Positions 17,029 through 25,700 of a DNA stretch of 64,000 nt are shown here, one piece after another. This stretch comes from Planctomycetaceae bacterium (GTDB taxonomy: Bacteria > Planctomycetota > Phycisphaerae > UBA1845 > UTPLA1). The notes under the pieces were generated by a model. That model saw only the letters and a program-made list of their open reading frames with translations, was not told the origin of the DNA and ran no database searches. The stretch's first letter is position 1. Each line of letters begins with the position of its first letter. The stretch lies in assembly GCA_006969385.1 (NCBI GenBank), contig CP030884.1, forward strand, positions 1,426,001 to 1,490,000, in the 5' to 3' direction. Both the position numbers and the translations under genes were made by a program.

Positions 17029-18522
17029 ATGGCAACCAAGGGATGGTTCTTACCCGCCTTTTTTCTCGTCGCCGTGCTTTGCATGGCGGGGATGTACTTC
17101 TACGTCAATACCGGCTCAGTCGAGATATCCAATCGGCACGCGCAACGCGAACCGGCATCGGGCGAGTTGCGCTCTTCGCCGCCGCAGGGGTATTTCGCGC
17201 AACGCGAGGTGCGCGAACGCGACAAGGCGCGACCGGCAAAGCGCGAATCGCGCGCGGTGAAGATTACGCCGAAAACCGAATCGAACAATGATGTCGGCGC
17301 AGTAGCTAAGGCACCTAAATCGACAGAACCGGCACCGCCCGAAACAAATATCGATACGCGCGAACAACCCATCGCCGCAGCGCCGGTGATCGAGCCACCA
17401 TCAAAAACGCCGATCAAGACGAAGCAAGCGACGGTGTCGTCAGATGCCCTCATTGACGCGAACCGTGGCAGCCTCTTGCGGCGGTGGAGCGCATTTTCAA
17501 GCGGTATCGGCGAGCGCGTTGCCACCGTCGCATCTGCCTTGGATCGCGAGGCCTTGCGCCTTCGCAGCAACGTCGGTCGTGCCGCATTCGTGCAAGGGAT
17601 GGTGGCGTGGGCGTTGTTTCACGATGGCGATATTTCAGCAGCCGAAGCGCAGATCGATCGCGCCCTGGAAACCTGGCCGCAACACGAGTTCTTGTTGAAC
17701 AGCAAGATCGAAATGTCGCGCGCGACCAACCGTTGGCGGCGCGCGGCGGAAGGCTACGTCGCCTTGGCCGAGGCGCGACCGACGGACCCGCAACCGCGCT
17801 ATAACGCGGCAGTGGTCTATTCGCGCTTGGGGCAGTTCGGCGCCGCCAATCTTTGGTTCGATCGCACGCTCGATGTCGACCCGGAGCATGCCAAGGCGCT
17901 CTATAACCTCGCCGCCGTCGCGCAGTACGGTGGTCGCTTATCGGAAGCTGAAGGATTGTGGGCGCGATTGACCGACGCGCATCCGAATGTGATCAGCGCT
18001 TGGTATCAGCGCGGCGCGATCGCGTTCGATCTGGGCAACTATCCGGAAGCGAGCTTCGCATTCGAGCAGGTCATCCGCATCGACCCGACGGAGGCCGATG
18101 CGTACGTCAACCTGGGCGAAGCGCAGTTGGTGGCCGGCAATCTGGAAGCGGCGCACGCGTATTTGGCAAGCGCGTTGGAAATAGACGCCTGTCACGATGC
18201 GGCGTTGGCGTCGATGATCGATGTGTGCGAAGTACTCTCGGCTTGGTTTCCGGCACAGCGCGACGCGTATCAACAAACGATCGCAACCTGTCGGGCGCAA
18301 CTCGATGCGATGGGATTAGCGCCCACGATGTATGCCGACGCGGCTGAATTGGACGACGATCGTGGATTGGGGCTGGATGATTATTACGTGGAAGATGGGG
18401 CATTGGAATCGGAGCGTAACGCTTTCGATTTCGGTGCGGACGAGTCGGACTCGGATAATGAGAATGTTTTTGCCGGGTCGAGTGCGGAATCGAAAGACGC
18501 GAATCGGGCGGCGTTGGAATAG
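17029..18522 (+). CDS. Membrane-anchored TPR protein
   Basis: 497 residues from the ATG at 17029; the frame is open back to 16882, but that would put the membrane segment internally. Residues 6-25 form one hydrophobic anchor (W-F-L-P-A-F-F-L-V-A-V-L), followed by a charged linker to about 150 and then at least five TPR units, for example P-R-Y-N-A-A-V-V-Y-S-R-L-G and A-D-A-Y-V-N-L-G-E-A-Q-L. The C-terminal 70 residues are acidic. TPRs act as protein-binding scaffolds; here the domain would face the periplasm. It converges with the VIT/VWA gene, and repeats fill the 304 bases between them. Partner unknown. Confidence 0.82.
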   Translation: MATKGWFLPAFFLVAVLCMAGMYFYVNTGSVEISNRHAQREPASGELRSSPPQGYFAQREVRERDKARPAKRESRAVKITPKTESNNDVGAVAKAPKSTEPAPPETNIDTREQPIAAAPVIEPPSKTPIKTKQATVSSDALIDANRGSLLRRWSAFSSGIGERVATVASALDREALRLRSNVGRAAFVQGMVAWALFHDGDISAAEAQIDRALETWPQHEFLLNSKIEMSRATNRWRRAAEGYVALAEARPTDPQPRYNAAVVYSRLGQFGAANLWFDRTLDVDPEHAKALYNLAAVAQYGGRLSEAEGLWARLTDAHPNVISAWYQRGAIAFDLGNYPEASFAFEQVIRIDPTEADAYVNLGEAQLVAGNLEAAHAYLASALEIDACHDAALASMIDVCEVLSAWFPAQRDAYQQTIATCRAQLDAMGLAPTMYADAAELDDDRGLGLDDYYVEDGALESERNAFDFGADESDSDNENVFAGSSAESKDANRAALE

Positions 18523-18560
18523 GGTGGTCGTCGCGTTGGGGTTAGTCCCCCAGCGTGATT

Positions 18561-18794
18561 CCCCACCCTTTGCTGCGCAAAGGATGGGGCACCCGGTACG
18601 CGACCTTCATCGACACACTTAGCCCTTCGGCCATTGGCCAAGGGCGAGCCACCAGCGATTCAAGATTGCGCGATCATAATTGTTAAAACAATGCCCCACC
18701 CTTTGCTGGCGCAAAGGATGGGGCACCCGAATGATTCATTACAACGCGTACTCCGGGAATGCTGTCCCCCAGCCCCGGAGGGGCAGGGGCACCC
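18561..18794. repeat. Compound repeat cassette B-C-B-A
   Basis: Four hairpin repeats between two convergent genes. B at 18561-18594 and 18694-18728 (CCCCACCCTTTGC, loop, GCAAAGGATGGGG); C at 18615-18646 (AGCCCTTCGGCC, ATTGGCCAAGGGC); A at 18764-18794. The second B starts 48 bases after C, nearly the same spacing as in the cassettes at 22455 and 42571. No open frame here looks coding. Being at the 3' ends of both genes, the hairpins could affect termination or mRNA stability. Confidence 0.85.
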
Positions 18795-18826
18795 AAATCG
18801 TGCTGTCGCTGCTTTCATTTGAGAAC

Positions 18827-21337
18827 CTACGATCCACTGCTGCCCGTGACTGTCGTGTCGTAATCGACGCCGTCGGGCGTGGGGACGGGCACGCGGACCG
18901 ACGTGCCGAAATCGCCCGCCGTTTGGCTGAGCGAATCGACGGCGACGAAGGCCGTGAACTGCGACATCAAACTGTAATCGAGCGCGAGTTGTTTGATCTG
19001 CGTTGCAATATCGCCCGTCTGTTGCCACATCGACCGATCGACCATGTCCGCAATTTTGGTGCGCGCCCACACGGCGGCGAGCCCTTCGTGGGCGCCGCGA
19101 TCTTCGTGCGGGTTGATGACCACTTCGCTGATGCGATCGCCCACGTTGCCGGTGACGCGAATGCGACCGCTCGCAATACCGCTGTATCGACCCGTCACGA
19201 TCACGGGGCGACCGACGAACAAATCGGGAACGCGTTCGGGATACACATCGCTAACCTGCATACCCCCCCAATCGATCTTGAGATCCGTCAATGCCGGATG
19301 GCTGATGCGCTTGAAGAAATGATCCATTACACCGGCACCACTATCGTTTAGCGATAGATATGCGACGGCACCGTTGCCCATTTTGGCCATGCGGTTCATC
19401 AGGAAGCGATTGGGCGACGAGCCCACGCCAAAACTGAAGATTCGCGAGGCATCGAGCTTCTCGTGAATGGCGGCGAGAATTTGCGCTTCGTTGCCGATGA
19501 AGCCGTCTGTCAAAAACGTAACAAAGCGCAGGCGTTCTTCGTCGTGCGGAAAGTCGAGCGCGGCCTTGATGCCTTCGATCATCATCGTGCCGCCGCTACC
19601 GTCGAGAGTTTCGACGTAGCGCACGGCGTCGCGAATGTTCTCGCGCGAAGCGATTACGGGCCGATCGCCGAATTGCGAAGCGCTGTTGGAGAATCGAATC
19701 ACCTGAAACGTGTCATTGGCTTGCAAGCTGCGCAGGCCGCGCGTGATGGCGGCCTTGGCTTGTTCGATGGGTTTGCCGCGCATGCTGCCGCTGCAGTCGA
19801 GTACAAAGATCATCTCGACCGGCTGGCGTGACAGGCGACCGATCTCTTCCGGCGGATAAATCATCATACTGAAGTAGCCGGCGCCGTCGTCGCCCTGATG
19901 GGTGAGCAAGGCGCTCTTGATGCGGTCGCCGGCCACCTGATAGCGCAACACAAAGTCTTTATTCGGAATCGAATCGCGCGAACTAAGCTTCACGATGCGC
20001 TCGGTACCGCTGCCCGCGTTGTTTTCGATCACGTGATTGACACTCTTAATGCGTTCGATGCTGACGCCGGCATCCACGGCAACCTGTAACGAAATATCGT
20101 GACCGCTGCGTTCGTTGGGCGCGAGGTAAGCAACTTCCGTCGATTGACCGGACGCATCGCGACCAGCGCGCGATACGGCGCCGATGCCGTCGGTGTTGCC
20201 GGGCGGATTGAAGCGCGGGCCGACGACCATTGGGAAGACCCATTCGTACCAACCATCATCGTAGGCAAGCGTGTGGAAGTATTTGATGTTGATATCGATC
20301 TTCTTGCAGGGTTCGATATTGGCGACCTTTTGCGTGAAGACGTTGGGGCGTTCCTGCGTAAGTAGCGACGCCACTTTGCCGGCGCGTTTGGCTTGGTCGT
20401 AGATCTGTTGCGCTTCATCGCGATCGCGAATGATGCCCCGAATCTTGCGGTCGCCAACGGTCATGATGAATTCGTTAACCGCGGCGTTTTGCGGGAGCGG
20501 GAAGACGTACACCGCCTCGATCTTGCGGTCGAACGGATTGGCGTATTTCTGGGTGACATCGACGGTGGCAATGTAGGCGCTGATCGACGCGTTTACGGCG
20601 GTGTGCTCGAGCGGGACGGGAACCTGTTTTTCCTGCTGCGGCACCTTGGCGAGCAGCGCACCGCAACCGGGATGATCGTCACCGCGCGGCTTGGCGCGGC
20701 GCTCGGTGGTCACGCGTTGGATGATCCAGAGTTCTTCGTCTTCGGAAGGGAGCGCGCCGGGATAGTTCGCGAGTTGGGCCCGGTGGTCGACCCCGCTGGC
20801 AAAGCCGTCTTCGCGCAGCCGATTACGGCGTCCGCGACGAGCGGGCACCGGCTTCGACTTGTTGCCCATGCTATCCATAAAAAGATTTTTCACTTCTTGA
20901 CGACCCGGCACACCGCGCGTTCGAACTGCTTCCTTCTTCGACCTGGGTGCAGGCGTGCCAACTGATTGTCCAACTTCGGCTGGTGCAGCGGGTTGAATAC
21001 CAAATCTTCCTCCGACAATTCCGTCGCCATCGATATCGCCCGTCTCGTATTCCGCTGCGGCATCTTCCGACCACGCGAAAGCATGCGGCATGTTTTGCTG
21101 AATTCGCGTTCCCGCAACGGGTTCATCCTCAGCGTCAGCCTCGGCCAGCTCACTTGTCTCGGTTCTGGCCCGGTATTGTGCTTCTTCACTCGGCGCGCTT
21201 CCCCTCACGGCATCGTCTTTCATCGCGTACTGCGTGCTCTGCGCGCAGGCGATGAAATATGACGCAGCCAGCGCACCCATCAAAAAGAGTGGAATGGCAA
21301 TGGTGATAACCGTTTGCTTTTTGCTCGTGGGGCGCAT
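18827..21337 (-). CDS. VIT domain and von Willebrand A domain envelope protein
   Basis: 836 residues. A hydrophobic segment (10-31) anchors or exports the protein. A low-complexity stretch (40-230) contains one half-dockerin-like loop, D-I-D-G-D-G-I-V, at 101-108. A VIT domain spans about 236-375 (A-T-V-D-V-T-Q-K-Y-A-N-P, V-Y-V-F-P-L-P). A VWA domain starts near 507 with an intact MIDAS site: Asp514, Ser516 and Ser518 in D-C-S-G-S-M, Thr584, and Asp611 in L-T-D-G. VIT plus VWA is the layout of inter-alpha-trypsin inhibitor heavy chains and many bacterial surface proteins. The ATG has AGAAGGGA upstream and lies 3 bases after the cohesin-like gene. Last gene of the sigma-factor operon; its function there is unknown. 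Confidence 0.88.
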   Translation of the reverse strand: MRPTSKKQTVITIAIPLFLMGALAASYFIACAQSTQYAMKDDAVRGSAPSEEAQYRARTETSELAEADAEDEPVAGTRIQQNMPHAFAWSEDAAAEYETGDIDGDGIVGGRFGIQPAAPAEVGQSVGTPAPRSKKEAVRTRGVPGRQEVKNLFMDSMGNKSKPVPARRGRRNRLREDGFASGVDHRAQLANYPGALPSEDEELWIIQRVTTERRAKPRGDDHPGCGALLAKVPQQEKQVPVPLEHTAVNASISAYIATVDVTQKYANPFDRKIEAVYVFPLPQNAAVNEFIMTVGDRKIRGIIRDRDEAQQIYDQAKRAGKVASLLTQERPNVFTQKVANIEPCKKIDINIKYFHTLAYDDGWYEWVFPMVVGPRFNPPGNTDGIGAVSRAGRDASGQSTEVAYLAPNERSGHDISLQVAVDAGVSIERIKSVNHVIENNAGSGTERIVKLSSRDSIPNKDFVLRYQVAGDRIKSALLTHQGDDGAGYFSMMIYPPEEIGRLSRQPVEMIFVLDCSGSMRGKPIEQAKAAITRGLRSLQANDTFQVIRFSNSASQFGDRPVIASRENIRDAVRYVETLDGSGGTMMIEGIKAALDFPHDEERLRFVTFLTDGFIGNEAQILAAIHEKLDASRIFSFGVGSSPNRFLMNRMAKMGNGAVAYLSLNDSGAGVMDHFFKRISHPALTDLKIDWGGMQVSDVYPERVPDLFVGRPVIVTGRYSGIASGRIRVTGNVGDRISEVVINPHEDRGAHEGLAAVWARTKIADMVDRSMWQQTGDIATQIKQLALDYSLMSQFTAFVAVDSLSQTAGDFGTSVRVPVPTPDGVDYDTTVTGSSGS

Positions 21338-21340
21338 GAT

Positions 21341-21814
21341 TTATTTCCCTTCTGCCGGCGTGGCGGTGGCCGTGGCGGTAATGGGCTGACCATCGGCATC
21401 GGCGGCAACGATCAGGTCGAGTTCAAAATCGGCATCCACATCGCCGCACACTTGCATATGCAAGCGGGCGACGCGCGTCTTGCCGGTGGGCAATTCTTCG
21501 ACCGTCGAATAAGCGGCCAGCACGATGCGGCCTTCGTTGTTGAGTGCTTTGGGGTCGTAATAGGGCGGTTTGTCCGCAAAGGCCTCATGAGCACCGGCCT
21601 CAACGCCGACCACTTTGCTGGCGCGGGCGTTGTCGTGAATGTCGATCTGATACGCACCGAGTTCGGCCTTACCGGCGTCGATGAAGATGTCGTAAGCGAT
21701 GAAACGCACCGGCGCGTTGTCTTGTTCGCAACCGTGGTCGTCGGCGCGGGCCAGAACGGTGGACAAGGCGAGCGTGCCGCAAATTAATACAAATGTCGCT
21801 ATGCGCTGGATCAT
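21341..21814 (-). CDS. Secreted cohesin-like protein
   Basis: 157 residues. A signal peptide spans residues 1-24 (cleavage after A-R-A, before D-D-H-G). The remaining chain follows the cohesin pattern: an opening strand V-R-F-I-A-Y-D-I-F-I, then E-L-G-A-Y-Q-I-D-I-H (compare the cohesin G-A-F-Q-F-D-L), V-V-G-V-E-A-G, N-N-E-G-R-I-V-L-A-A-Y-S, a hydrophobic strand R-V-A-R-L-H-M-Q-V, and a closing A-D-A-D-G-Q-P-I. Two cysteines (29 and 123) could form a disulphide. AAAGGAGG precedes the ATG inside the end of the dockerin gene, and only 3 bases separate it from each neighbour. Cohesins bind dockerins, and the adjacent gene encodes one. The cohesin call is by pattern only. Confidence 0.62.
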   Translation of the reverse strand: MIQRIATFVLICGTLALSTVLARADDHGCEQDNAPVRFIAYDIFIDAGKAELGAYQIDIHDNARASKVVGVEAGAHEAFADKPPYYDPKALNNEGRIVLAAYSTVEELPTGKTRVARLHMQVCGDVDADFELDLIVAADADGQPITATATATPAEGK

Positions 21815-21817
21815 GGC

Positions 21818-22360
21818 TTATGCGCCTCCTTTCAGGCGAACGGCCGATTGGGCCACGGCGTCGATATCGCGTTGGTCGATGGTGCCATCGGCGTTGATAT
21901 CCCAAGCGGGGTTGGGCGGCGAGCTTTCGTTGGCCAGGCCGCGCGCCATCGCGTACGCGTCGAGGATGTCGACGCGACCGTTGCCGTCGATGTCGTTGGC
22001 TTTATCGTCGGCGTCGAGTTCATCGGCGACGGACGTGGCCATGCGCCGTCCCGCGGCTGCCGGCGCGGGTGACTGAACAACCCTTTCGCGGTCGCCGATC
22101 TCCGGCAGCGTGCTGGTGCGCATCACTTGTTGCATGATGAAGACAAAACCGATGCAGGCGGCGATCGAACTCCAGAAACCCCAACGGCGATGGCGACGGA
22201 GATTGCCGATTTGCTCGCGCGCTTCGGTTCGCACGGCTTGCACAACATCGGCGGGCGGCGTTGCCGGGTAGGGGTAGAGCGCGCGTAAGTCGCGCACCAG
22301 TTCCGGCGGCAACTGTGGCTCGTCATGGTGATCGGATTGTCGAGGTCGGTCGGGGTTCAT
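21818..22360 (-). CDS. Candidate anti-sigma factor with periplasmic dockerin domain
   Basis: 180 residues. Residues 1-60 form a short charged helical region (L-P-P-E-L-V-R-D-L-R-A-L), 61-80 is one membrane segment (G-F-W-S-S-I-A-A-C-I-G-F-V-F-I), 81-120 a linker, and 122-172 a dockerin type I domain with two calcium loops: D-I-D-G-N-G-R-V-D at 123-131 and D-I-N-A-D-G-T-I-D at 154-162. The positive H-R-R-H-R-R-like stretch before the membrane segment predicts N-in topology, placing the dockerin outside. Its place after an ECF sigma gene suggests the cytoplasmic part binds that sigma factor, but no zinc-binding anti-sigma motif is present, so this is inferred from context. Confidence 0.7.
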   Translation of the reverse strand: MNPDRPRQSDHHDEPQLPPELVRDLRALYPYPATPPADVVQAVRTEAREQIGNLRRHRRWGFWSSIAACIGFVFIMQQVMRTSTLPEIGDRERVVQSPAPAAAGRRMATSVADELDADDKANDIDGNGRVDILDAYAMARGLANESSPPNPAWDINADGTIDQRDIDAVAQSAVRLKGGA

Positions 22361-22454
22361 ATCGGTGCCGTTTCAGATGAAGCGCCCGCGAGCGCGAGAA
22401 GGTTCCATGAATTGATTGATGATCGTCAAAAAAGGGCTTTTTCGGACCGGGGTT

Positions 22455-22675
22455 GTTCCCCAGCTCAAAAAGGGGCAGGGATGCCGGGATAATTGGTAAT
22501 TCGCGCCGCGCAAAGGATCGATGCCCCCCAGCCCTGGAACGGCAGGGGCACCCGACACGTCACACTTAGCCCCTCGGCCATTGGTCGGGGGCTGACCTTC
22601 GACGACCAGAATAGTCACGCCGGTTCGACGATTCGCGATTTCCCAACCTTCGCTGACGCGAAGGATGGGGCACCC
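22455..22675. repeat. Compound repeat cassette A'-A-C-B inside the sigma operon
   Basis: Decayed A at 22455-22485, A at 22522-22553, C at 22563-22595 and B at 22641-22675. They occupy most of the 353 bases between the ECF sigma gene and the candidate anti-sigma gene. The C-to-B gap is about 46 bases, as in the other cassettes. If the genes are cotranscribed, these hairpins lie within the message and could give the two genes different expression. The rest of the gap shows no gene. Confidence 0.82.
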
Positions 22676-22713
22676 GGCACACGCAGATGAATTGCTCATT
22701 AACGCGCCCGTCA

Positions 22714-23274
22714 TCATTTGTTCTCGAAGTATTGCCGCGTGCGGGGGTCGCGCTTGAGCGTGTCGATCGCGCGGTGCAGCCGCGATTTGACGGTGCCGAC
22801 GGCAATGCCGAGGGCCGTCGCGATTTCGTCCTGCGTCATGCCGTCGAGCGCTTTCATCAGCAGCACTTCGCGTTGCGGTTCGGGCAGGTCGCGCACGAGT
22901 GTGGCCAAATCGTGATGCAGCACGTCGGCATCGGCGGCCGGGGCGGTCAATCGGCCCAACTCGTCGATGGGCAGGTTCTCGCGCCGGTTACGTTTGCGAA
23001 TGATGTTGATCGCCTGACTGCGAACGATGGGGTAGAGATACGTCGTGAGCTTGGCAGTCAGCGTGAGCTGCGACGCATGCCGCGCGAGATAACCGAACAC
23101 TTCCTGCAGCGCGTCGAGGGCGTCGGCCTCGTTGCCGACGAAGCGCAGCGCCACATGCTGCACCCAGCGATGGTAGCGTTCGTAAATCGTATCGAACGCG
23201 GTGTGGTCGCCGCGATTGAGCGCGTCGATGAGCTGCTGGTCGTTGCGGAAATCTTTGGTCTGCGGTTCTGTCAC
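22714..23274 (-). CDS. ECF-family RNA polymerase sigma factor
   Basis: 186 residues, GTG start, typical ECF size. Region 2 covers about 25-95 with F-D-T-I-Y-E-R-Y-H-R-W-V and D-A-L-D-A-L-Q-E-V-F-G-Y. Region 4 covers about 125-175 with L-P-E-P-Q-R-E-V-L-L-M-K and the helix-turn-helix T-Q-D-E-I-A-T-A-L-G-I-A-V-G-T-V-K-S-R-L. It directs RNA polymerase to a specific promoter set, usually under control of a membrane-bound partner. The next genes on the same strand (membrane dockerin protein, cohesin-like protein, VIT/VWA protein) are the likely control and output modules. No Shine-Dalgarno sequence is visible. Confidence 0.92.
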   Translation of the reverse strand: MTEPQTKDFRNDQQLIDALNRGDHTAFDTIYERYHRWVQHVALRFVGNEADALDALQEVFGYLARHASQLTLTAKLTTYLYPIVRSQAINIIRKRNRRENLPIDELGRLTAPAADADVLHHDLATLVRDLPEPQREVLLMKALDGMTQDEIATALGIAVGTVKSRLHRAIDTLKRDPRTRQYFENK

Positions 23275-23690
23275 AGGTGAACACTATACGAGATGGCGGG
23301 GTCGGTGGCAGGGCGGTCGAAGTGTACAAAGGTGCGGCGAAGATAACGTCAGATTTTGAAACGACTTAAACAACTTGTTCCCGGGAATCACTGAGGATTA
23401 GACCGCGGCTTATTGATGTTAATAAATAATGAAGATCAAATCGCCTTGCGAATCGACTGGTATTGCCGCGACGATTGCCTAGTTAAGGTCCCGCTTACCG
23501 CCCTTCAACGCTTCAACTCGCTCGACGATGATGCCGCCATCTCTTAAGCAATTCTTAATCAACACATATTCAACTCTTGTTCAAATCGCAATAGAACGAA
23601 CGGCTGGTCGCGCCTAGTTTATACCCCCGGTGAAATAGGTTGATGCCATCAGACGGCATCGCGCTGGTTGGGCGATAAGAGCACACGTCG
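23275..23690. other. Intergenic region, no gene seen
   Basis: About 416 bases between the divergent ECF sigma gene and a small hypothetical gene. It probably contains both promoters; no consensus was fixed. Only short frames without domains are present, and none of the A, B or C repeats. Confidence 0.5.
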
Positions 23691-23984
23691 GTGGCACACG
23701 CAAACAAATCGTTAAACAGAGTGGCGTCGGTCGAATTGCGCGGGCCGGGCGAACCGTGTCTGGTGCTCGGCCATACCAAACCGACGCTCGGCGAGCGCGA
23801 ATACGCCATGGTGAGTGCCTTGTTAAGCGTATACCCATCATCACTTAACGAAAAAGAAATGAAAGCGCGCTTTGGTGACGACGCCCATGAGTTGGTGATG
23901 GCGTTACGCAAAAAAGATACGAGTTGGTCGCAAGCGATCTTGGTTCCGTCGCGGAGTGGTCGCGGCGGTTACCGATTGTTGTGA
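23691..23984 (+). CDS. Small hypothetical protein
   Basis: 97 residues from a GTG. No family recognised. The C-terminal half (S-S-L-N-E-K-E-M-K-A-R-F, then H-E-L-V-M-A-L-R-K-K-D, ending G-R-G-G-Y-R-L-L) reads like a helical, perhaps winged-helix, fold: the last segment resembles the wing of response-regulator or AraC-type DNA-binding domains. The opposite-strand frame at 23570-23911 has an unnatural composition and is judged a shadow. No signal peptide or membrane segment. Being a real gene is moderately likely. Confidence 0.5.
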   Translation: MAHANKSLNRVASVELRGPGEPCLVLGHTKPTLGEREYAMVSALLSVYPSSLNEKEMKARFGDDAHELVMALRKKDTSWSQAILVPSRSGRGGYRLL

Positions 23985-24239
23985 ATGCCGTGAATAAGCC
24001 TCGCGCGTTAACTGAAACATAACGATAGCTTCGCGCGAACCAACGAACGTTTGAAGTCAGGTCAACATATTATCCCGTTCGTCAGTCGAGAACTGTTTGA
24101 CGGGTGTTAGTCAATAAAGGTGATTGGGAAAGCTGCCCAAGGGAATGGAACGTTGGCCACGGATAGCGGCCGGCACCGGATGAACAACAGTGGAAGATTG
24201 AATCATCACGATTCGCACCCCGTCAGGAGACACGCATCG

Positions 24240-25265
24240 ATGAAAGCTTCGGTTCGAAACGTCAATCAACGCAACAACAGTCAAGCACGCGGCTTTACCC
24301 TTATCGAGCTATTGGTGGTCATTGCCATCATTGCTCTGTTGATCAGCATCCTACTGCCGGCGCTATCGAGCGCCCGCAAACAAGGCCAGGCCACCAAGTG
24401 CGGTGCCAACCTGCACCACGTCGGCCAAGCCATGGCCTCTTATCTCTACGGCAGTAATGCCGTCTATCCCGCTAGCTACGAATATCTCGATCAAAACGGA
24501 AACGTCGTAACGGATGGTTCGCGTTTCAATTATCTGCACTGGTCGTGGTCGCTCTACGACGGCGGTCAGGCTTCCGAAGAAGCCTTTCAATGCCCGACGA
24601 TTCCGAATGGTGGACACCCGCGCACGAACTGGGGAATCACCGGCACGTTTGAAGAAGGCCAAGTCGATGACAACGGCCAATCGGGCCCCAACAGCACGAT
24701 CGCCGACTTACAAGCCGATCGCATGGCCTACACCGGCAACGCCGCGATCTTCCCGCGCAACAAGTGGACGACCAATCTGTCGGGCGGCCCGCGCGTCAAT
24801 GTGAAGGTCAACGAAACGCAAATTCACGATCTCGGTGGCACGATTCTGGTGGCCGAATTCAACGCCAACTGGCGGCTCATCACCACGGGCGGCGATACGC
24901 AGATTTCAAAATCGCACCGACCGGTGAATCCGTTCTTTCACCTGGGCTCGGGCTCCAATGAATACCAAGCGACGCCGCTGAACTTTGGCGGCTTCACCTA
25001 CGGCGGCGCGCCGAACTATCTGCTCGAGTCGAAGCAGGCCTTGGAAGAAAGCGCCGGCGGCTTGCTCGACAGCAGCCAGTTCTCCGAAATCAACGCGGTC
25101 GGTCGGCACCACCCCGGTGGCGATCCGCTCTCCGGCGGCACGACGAACTTTTTGTTTGGCGACGGCCACGTCGAGCGCAAGGCCGTATTGCAAACGATGA
25201 AAGATTGGGAGTGGGGCCTCAAGTATTATGCCCTCTCCGGCGAGACGGATGTCTTGCGAAACTGA
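24240..25265 (+). CDS. Type II pseudopilin-like protein (prepilin N-terminus, H-X9-DG type)
   Basis: 341 residues from the ATG at 24240, chosen because AGGAG lies at 24225-24229; the frame is open back to 24120 but that part lacks features. The N-terminus has the prepilin peptidase motif [16 protein letters not shown], cleaved after Gly with methylation of Phe. The body ends with [10 protein letters not shown], the H-X9-DG-associated signature common in large planctomycete families. It is exported and membrane-inserted by its N-terminal helix; its role in a secretion or surface structure is unknown. A terminator follows at 25276. Confidence 0.88.
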   Translation: MKASVRNVNQRNNSQARGFTLIELLVVIAIIALLISILLPALSSARKQGQATKCGANLHHVGQAMASYLYGSNAVYPASYEYLDQNGNVVTDGSRFNYLHWSWSLYDGGQASEEAFQCPTIPNGGHPRTNWGITGTFEEGQVDDNGQSGPNSTIADLQADRMAYTGNAAIFPRNKWTTNLSGGPRVNVKVNETQIHDLGGTILVAEFNANWRLITTGGDTQISKSHRPVNPFFHLGSGSNEYQATPLNFGGFTYGGAPNYLLESKQALEESAGGLLDSSQFSEINAVGRHHPGGDPLSGGTTNFLFGDGHVERKAVLQTMKDWEWGLKYYALSGETDVLRN

Positions 25266-25275
25266 TGCCAACGCC

Positions 25276-25317
25276 AAAGCCGCTGGTTGCGATCGTCGCA
25301 GCCAACGGCCTTTTTTG
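25276..25317 (+). terminator. Rho-independent terminator after the pseudopilin gene
   Basis: GCCGCTGGTTGCGA pairs (with two weak positions) with TCGCAGCCAACGGC around a three-base loop, followed by CTTTTTTG. It starts about 10 bases after the pseudopilin stop. Confidence 0.85.
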
Positions 25318-25700
25318 TTGAACGCATCGTTTTGAATTGATTAAGACTCGGCCTGCTTGTGAATACATCGCCCGTTGTATCGGCGGCGTATTCCCCAAAG
25401 CGGCTGCAATGAACTTGGGAAAGAGGCTTGGGTTCGACGGACGGTCGCCCAAATCTCCGAAGCAGTCAATCAACTGGTGAATGCTCGCGGTATGCCCCAG
25501 CGCATAGCGCCGACATCATTCGCAACCCGTTTCTGTGAGGCAATGGGTTGGCGACAGCGTGGAAGGTGCGCGCCGAGAATCGGCGTACTTGCCAGTTTGT
25601 TATGAGTTGTTACGAGATCACTTCGGTGGCGAAGTGTTACTCAATTAGGAAGGGTTCTTACCTTTTTATTCGTATCCCTAACTTTGGAGGATGAGCAGCA
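25318..25700. other. Intergenic region upstream of the dockerin protein gene
   Basis: About 380 bases. A 76-codon frame at 25375-25605 lacks a ribosome-binding site and any domain. GGAGG at 25686-25690 is the ribosome-binding site of the next gene. A promoter is expected here but not identified. Confidence 0.5.

Noticed and set aside
18561..18794. Repeat cassettes considered as a CRISPR array
   Set aside because: The units are of three different kinds, are self-complementary, irregularly spaced and few, and no cas genes are present.
23570..23911. 113-codon minus-strand frame
   Set aside because: It overlaps the better plus-strand frame at 23691 and has a shadow-like composition with no domain.
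25375..25605. 76-codon frame between the pseudopilin and dockerin genes
   Set aside because: No ribosome-binding site, domain or natural composition.
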